Positions 49,604 to 53,361 of a stretch of DNA of 53,361 nucleotides are shown here, piece by piece. The notes beneath the pieces were generated by a model. That model had not been told where the DNA came from and searched no databases. It saw only the letters and a list, made by a program, of their open reading frames with translations. Every line of letters begins with the position of its first letter. Position 1 is the stretch's first letter. This stretch comes from Paenalcaligenes sp035302345 (GTDB taxonomy: Bacteria; Pseudomonadota; Gammaproteobacteria; Burkholderiales; Burkholderiaceae_B), in the NCBI GenBank assembly GCA_035302345.1, contig DATGSS010000057.1:1-53361 (forward strand), read 5' to 3'. The position numbers were made by a program, and so were the translations under genes.

Positions 49604-50453
49604 CTTGGCTACCCTGCGCTCCTTGTTGGCGTTTTTGTAAAGATTGCGTCAAACGGTCAAGCAGCATGGCCAAGATAACCACAGCAATACCCGCTACGAA
49701 ACCGTCACCAGGACGTAGTCTTTGAATGGCACGCCATACCTCACTACCCAGGCCATCCGCGCCAATCATGGCGGCAATGACGACCATCGAGAGGGCCAGC
49801 ATAATGGTTTGGTTAACCCCAGCCATAATAGTTGAAAGGGCCAAAGGCAATTGGACCTTGAATAACTTTTGGCGGCGTGATGAACCATAAGCATCAGCAG
49901 CTTCAATAAGGTCCTCGGGAACCTGGCGAATACCTAGAATAGTTAGACGAATCGCTGGTGGCATCGAGAAAATTACGGTTGCAAAAATAGCTGAGACCGA
50001 ACCAATTCCAAAAAAGGGAATGGCTGGAATCAGGTATACAAAGGCTGGCATAGTCTGCATAAAATCCAGCAAAGGCATGACCACGCGGTAAATGCGCTGT
50101 GACAGTGCTGCGATAATGCCGACCGGGATAGCAATAATGACTGCTACGATGGTGGCTAAAACAACCAACGTGAGGGTTTGAATAGTCGCAGTCCAGAGCC
50201 CCAGATTCCAAATTAGACCTAAACCCAAGACTGCGCCTAATGCCAGACGCCATGTTGAGACGCGCCAGCACAAAACCGCAAAAAGAGCAATAAACAGCCA
50301 CTCGGGAACAAAAAGCAATACATCGTTTAGCAGATCAATGCCGCCCTCGGTGATGCGAGCGATACCACGCGTAATACCCGAGTATTCACGAGTCAGAAAA
50401 TTAAGCCCGTCTTCAATCCAACGAGACAATGGAATTGCGGGAATCATACTCAT
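49599..50453 (-). CDS. proW: Glycine betaine/proline ABC transporter permease (ProW-like)
   Basis: This 284-residue inner-membrane permease has about seven hydrophobic segments and the binding-protein-dependent transport inner membrane loop, here EAADAYGSSRRQKLFKVQLPLALSTIMAGVNQT. It transports compatible solutes such as glycine betaine. Its ATG overlaps the proV stop by 4 bp, a coupled arrangement. It is the last gene of proX-proV-proW on the minus strand. Confidence 0.94.
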   Translation of the reverse strand: MSMIPAIPLSRWIEDGLNFLTREYSGITRGIARITEGGIDLLNDVLLFVPEWLFIALFAVLCWRVSTWRLALGAVLGLGLIWNLGLWTATIQTLTLVVLATIVAVIIAIPVGIIAALSQRIYRVVMPLLDFMQTMPAFVYLIPAIPFFGIGSVSAIFATVIFSMPPAIRLTILGIRQVPEDLIEAADAYGSSRRQKLFKVQLPLALSTIMAGVNQTIMLALSMVVIAAMIGADGLGSEVWRAIQRLRPGDGFVAGIAVVILAMLLDRLTQSLQKRQQGAQGSQE

Positions 50454-51697
50454 GCCGGCACTCCTTCGGTTGTTTTCTCTTCATCTGCACCGTTGTTGTT
50501 TTCACCGGCCTTGGCAAGCTCTTCGAGAACAGCGCCTTTTACAATAACTCCTTTCAATTTACCCTCATCATCTACGACGCCTAAAGGCAAGCTACGGTCA
50601 TCAAACAGACCAAAGACTTCGTTGAGTGGCTTGTCAGGGTCAATGGTTGGGGCCTCACGGTCAATATAGTCAGCGATGCTGCCAGCATCATCACGCAAAG
50701 CGCGCTTGAGCTGCTGGGCAGAGATCAAGCCAACCAGTGTGCGATCGCGTTCGAGCACAAACATTACGTCAAGTTCGCTCTCGCGCATGCGACGCGCAGT
50801 ATTTCGAGGGCCATCGTTGGGACGTGCCGTAGCGCGGACAGGGCGCATTGCGCTGCTGGCGGTCAAGACACGCGTTTTATCAACCCCCTCGATAAATTTG
50901 GCTACATAATCATCGGCAGGCGACGTGAGGATTTCTTCGGGGGTGCCATCTTGGACGATTTCGCCATCCTTGAGCAAAATAATACGGTCACCGATATTAA
51001 GTGCCTCGTCCAAATCGTGGGTAATAAAAATAGTGGTTTTTTGTGTGCGGTACTGCAGCTCTTGGATTTCTTGCTGCATGTCTTTACGGATCAGAGGGTC
51101 GAGAGCAGAAAAAGCCTCGTCCATGAGAAGCACACTGCCATCAGTGGCCAACGCCCGTGCCAAGCCGACACGTTGTTGCATCCCGCCCGAAAGTTGGTTG
51201 GGATATGCATCCTCCCAGCCTTCGAGCCCTACTTGTTTTAATGCCTCAAGGGCTATTTTTTCGCGTTCTGCTTTGGCCATATGTTGTATTTCAAGGCCAA
51301 ATTGCGCATTTTCTAATACGGTACGGTGTGGAAATAAGGCAAAGTTTTGGAACACCATGGAAAAGTATTTTCGGCGGCGTTCGAGCAATTTCTGATCTGA
51401 AAGCTTAGTTAGGTCTTCGTCGTTGATTAGGATCTCGCCTTCGGTGGGCTCGACCAACCGATTAAGACAGCGAATCAAGGTGGATTTACCTGAACCGGAT
51501 AACCCCATAATCACTAGCAATTCGCCGTCGTACACATCAAAGTTGATATTCGACAGCGCTAAGGTTTGCCCGGTTTTAGAGAAGATCTCTTGGCGTCCCA
51601 TGCCTTGGTTGCGCATTTTAATGCCTTGCCGCGGTTGGTTACCAAAGACTTTACTGAGATTACGGACTTTTATTTTTATCCGTCGGTCGGATGTCAT
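50450..51697 (-). CDS. proV: Glycine betaine/proline ABC transporter ATP-binding protein with CBS domains (ProV-like)
   Basis: This 415-residue QAT-family ATPase has Walker A GLSGSGKST near 68-76, the signature LSGGMQQR, Walker B VLLMDEAFSALD and the switch His in FITHDLDEA. Two CBS repeats occupy about residues 280-395, which in this family sense ionic strength and gate osmotic activation. Upstream of the start is a 105-bp spacer with an inverted repeat (GGATGCG/CGCATCC at 51725-51731 and 51754-51760) between proX and proV. Confidence 0.95.
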   Translation of the reverse strand: MTSDRRIKIKVRNLSKVFGNQPRQGIKMRNQGMGRQEIFSKTGQTLALSNINFDVYDGELLVIMGLSGSGKSTLIRCLNRLVEPTEGEILINDEDLTKLSDQKLLERRRKYFSMVFQNFALFPHRTVLENAQFGLEIQHMAKAEREKIALEALKQVGLEGWEDAYPNQLSGGMQQRVGLARALATDGSVLLMDEAFSALDPLIRKDMQQEIQELQYRTQKTTIFITHDLDEALNIGDRIILLKDGEIVQDGTPEEILTSPADDYVAKFIEGVDKTRVLTASSAMRPVRATARPNDGPRNTARRMRESELDVMFVLERDRTLVGLISAQQLKRALRDDAGSIADYIDREAPTIDPDKPLNEVFGLFDDRSLPLGVVDDEGKLKGVIVKGAVLEELAKAGENNNGADEEKTTEGVPA

Positions 51698-51802
51698 GAA
51701 AGTATCATCTATAAAATAGTTAAAGGATGCGACCGCATGAAAATATCACGCAGCGCATCCCAAATAAGTCGCTATGACTCAGGAATCAAGTTCGGGTATG
51801 AA

Positions 51803-52684
51803 TTACTGCCCGAGCCATTCCTTAACGCGATCTTCGTTGTCAGCTAGCCATTTTTTGGCGTTCTCGTAAGGGTCGCTGCCAGCTTCTTCGTTTAGTAGCA
51901 TGACCTCTTCCATATCGACTGGGGTCCACTCAAAGCGCTCTAGAATTGCGTAGGCCTCGGGATTATCTTCGGCGAAGCCTTTGCGAGTAATTGTGTGGAT
52001 TTGTTCTGCGCCGCCATAGACGCCCTTGGGGTCATCCAGATATTTCATGTCCCAGCGTGCAAACTTCCAGTGGGGGGTCCAAGCAGTGACTACGATGGGC
52101 TCATCGTTATTCACAGCGTTGGCCAATGCTGCCGTCATGGTGGCATCGCTGCCATCGCGTAGACGTAGACTCAGGTCGTAATCCTCGACCACGTCTTCGG
52201 TCAGCCCTTGTAGGCCTGCACCAGGATCAATACCAATGATTTCGTTGTTAAATAGATCGGCTGAATCGTTGAGCTCGGTAATCGAATCAATCTCGACGTA
52301 GGTGGGAACGGCTAGACCAAGTTTGGTGCCATCCAAATTAACGCCGGCATCGACAATATCGTCTTTGAGTCGCTCGTAGTATTCTTCGTGAGTGGTGGGC
52401 AACCAAGCAGCAAGGGTGGCATCGGCATCACCCGAAGCAACTGCTTGCCACATGGCTGCTGCTGAGAGGGCGCTGGTCTTGACATCAAAACCGGCCTCTT
52501 CGAGCAAGGCACGCATCACGTTAGTTGATGCTACCTCGGAGGACCATTCGACATAAGCCAGATGCACGGTACCTTTGCTGTCGTCTTCAGCAACGGCTTG
52601 GGCGCCGACCATAAGACTGAGACTGGCAAAAGCGGTCACAGTCAGACGTCTAAAGTTGCGCCAGAAAGGATTAGTGTGCTGCAT
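51803..52684 (-). CDS. proX: Glycine betaine/proline ABC transporter substrate-binding protein (ProX-like)
   Basis: This 293-residue periplasmic OpuAC-type receptor begins with a signal peptide (about residues 1-32, ending GAQAVA). HLAYVEWSSEVASTNVMRALLEEAGF is the start of the mature fold, and WQAVASGDADATLAAWLPTTHEEYY carries a ligand-pocket Trp. VVTAWTPHWKFARWDMKYLDDP adds further aromatic residues of the betaine cage. The gene leads the operon, in contrast to E. coli where proX is last, so the abundant receptor is made first. Confidence 0.94.
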   Translation of the reverse strand: MQHTNPFWRNFRRLTVTAFASLSLMVGAQAVAEDDSKGTVHLAYVEWSSEVASTNVMRALLEEAGFDVKTSALSAAAMWQAVASGDADATLAAWLPTTHEEYYERLKDDIVDAGVNLDGTKLGLAVPTYVEIDSITELNDSADLFNNEIIGIDPGAGLQGLTEDVVEDYDLSLRLRDGSDATMTAALANAVNNDEPIVVTAWTPHWKFARWDMKYLDDPKGVYGGAEQIHTITRKGFAEDNPEAYAILERFEWTPVDMEEVMLLNEEAGSDPYENAKKWLADNEDRVKEWLGQ

Positions 52685-52749
52685 AATTTGTCCTGTAATG
52701 ATTAGTTATCAAATGATTTCAAGTCCAACCTTAACACGACGCGGACAAG

Positions 52750-52785
52750 AAAAAAAGACCGTTGCCGTCTAAGTGGCAAAGGCTT
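52750..52785 (-). terminator. Weak terminator after the alkyltransferase gene
   Basis: On the minus strand TTGCC and GGCAA pair around an 8-nt loop, and CGGTC plus seven T follow. The stem is short. It probably ends the ogt transcript before the proX promoter. Confidence 0.5.
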
Positions 52786-52875
52786 GGTTACACATATAGT
52801 CATATAAATCAGAGGTGTGCAGCTACATTTAAGGTATTGTAACTGGATTTTCCGTTGTTATTCTTAACCATTGGG

Positions 52876-53361
52876 TTAAGTGGTGCGCTCCCAGTGCAAA
52901 AGGGCTTTTTTATTCTGTAATCCGCCCGAATATCCCCCTAACCCGCCGGATTTTGCGACTACACGGTGGCAAGGGATCAAAATAGAAAAAGGATTTTTGC
53001 CGCAGGCAGAAGCTACGGCACGTACGGCTTTGGGGCGCTCGCAGCGCTGTGCTAATTCGGTATAGGTGATAGTTTGCCCAGCAGGAATAGTGCATAACGC
53101 ATCCCAGACCTTTTTTTGTAATGCTGTGCCGGGCAGCTGCTGAGGTGAGACTGGGATTGGGCCTGCTTGATATGGATCCGCGAAATACTGATCAAGCCAA
53201 CGCACAGCTGTGTCAAAATAAGCGCGCTCAGCCTGGCTTTTAGCAGGGCGGGCAGTAGGTACATGCAAGGCCGGCAGCTGTTCCGCGGCCGAAGCAAAAT
53301 AAGCGGCATGCAACGCATCTTTGTGTGCTTGTAGTCGCACTAACCCCAAAGGACTGGCGTA
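52876..53361 (-). CDS. ogt: Methylated-DNA--[protein]-cysteine S-methyltransferase, 5' end beyond the window
   Basis: This enzyme repairs O6-alkylguanine by irreversible transfer of the alkyl group to its own cysteine. The acceptor is in ILIPCHRVV, with the preceding helix PKAVRAVASACGKNP and following GGLGGYSGG typical. At the window edge the frame reads YASPLGLVRLQA with no stop, so the true start lies outside and the TTG at 53349 is not the start. The visible part is 161 codons; the usual length is 160-180, so only a few residues are missing. Confidence 0.93.
   Translation of the reverse strand, partial: YASPLGLVRLQAHKDALHAAYFASAAEQLPALHVPTARPAKSQAERAYFDTAVRWLDQYFADPYQAGPIPVSPQQLPGTALQKKVWDALCTIPAGQTITYTELAQRCERPKAVRAVASACGKNPFSILIPCHRVVAKSGGLGGYSGGLQNKKALLHWERTT

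Noticed and set aside
53340..53349. TTG at 53349 as the start of the alkyltransferase
   Set aside because: The frame continues upstream to the window edge with family-like sequence (YASPLG), so the gene is cut by the window and starts outside it.

Overview
This 53.4 kb window is chromosomal DNA of a Gram-negative proteobacterium, most likely a betaproteobacterium of the Alcaligenaceae/Burkholderiales. That placement is an inference from the gene families: an orphan Bug-type receptor, a fused indolepyruvate oxidoreductase, a gloB-methyltransferase-rnhA-dnaQ order, and moderate GC. I saw no rRNA, tRNA, CRISPR array, prophage or insertion sequence.

Region 1 (1-15,900) is a nearly complete taurine (C2-sulfonate) dissimilation island. 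It holds a TRAP transporter (DctQ-DctP-DctM), a CobW-type GTPase, a TauZ-like putative sulfate exporter, a TauE-like sulfite exporter, phosphate acetyltransferase, an IclR regulator, a CobT/CobS-like VWA/AAA+ pair, sulfoacetaldehyde acetyltransferase (Xsc), a divergent ThiG, and the two subunits of taurine dehydrogenase (TauX, TauY). The inferred flow is: taurine uptake by TRAP; TauXY to sulfoacetaldehyde plus ammonium; Xsc (ThDP) to acetyl phosphate plus sulfite; Pta to acetyl-CoA; export of sulfite or sulfate by TauE and TauZ. No taurine:pyruvate aminotransferase and no sulfite dehydrogenase is present here. A 20-bp motif is shared by the TRAP/CobW divergent promoter region and the xsc upstream region and is a candidate operator for the island's regulator. 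The CobS/CobT-like pair without CobN, the CobW GTPase and the ThiG paralogue are the least explained and most interesting parts.

Region 2 (15,900-25,900) holds an AsnC/Lrp regulator divergent from a large fused indolepyruvate ferredoxin oxidoreductase, an M20 amidohydrolase with a LysR regulator and an orphan tripartite-tricarboxylate receptor, a 76-residue hexameric tyrosine-coordinated haem protein homologue, an unidentified small gene behind tandem palindromes, and a PLP aminotransferase. The AsnC/ior segment has a striking G+T excess on the + strand.

Region 3 (25,900-36,000) holds an RbbA/YhhJ/YhiI-type ABC export system, a DUF3141 PHA-synthase-like protein with a Lys/Ala/Gly repeat tail, a YdjM-like membrane protein and the tRNA hydroxylase TrhO.

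Region 4 (36,000-45,500) is housekeeping: fabI, an mltD-like LysM transglycosylase, gloB, a YafS-like methyltransferase, rnhA and dnaQ, with an RND efflux adaptor and pump inserted between rnhA and dnaQ.

Region 5 (45,500-53,361) holds a Na/Pi cotransporter-like protein, a TetR-controlled sulfide:quinone oxidoreductase plus DUF1641 pair with clear palindromic operators, a ProXVW glycine betaine/proline uptake system, and a 5'-truncated (by the window edge) O6-alkylguanine-DNA alkyltransferase.
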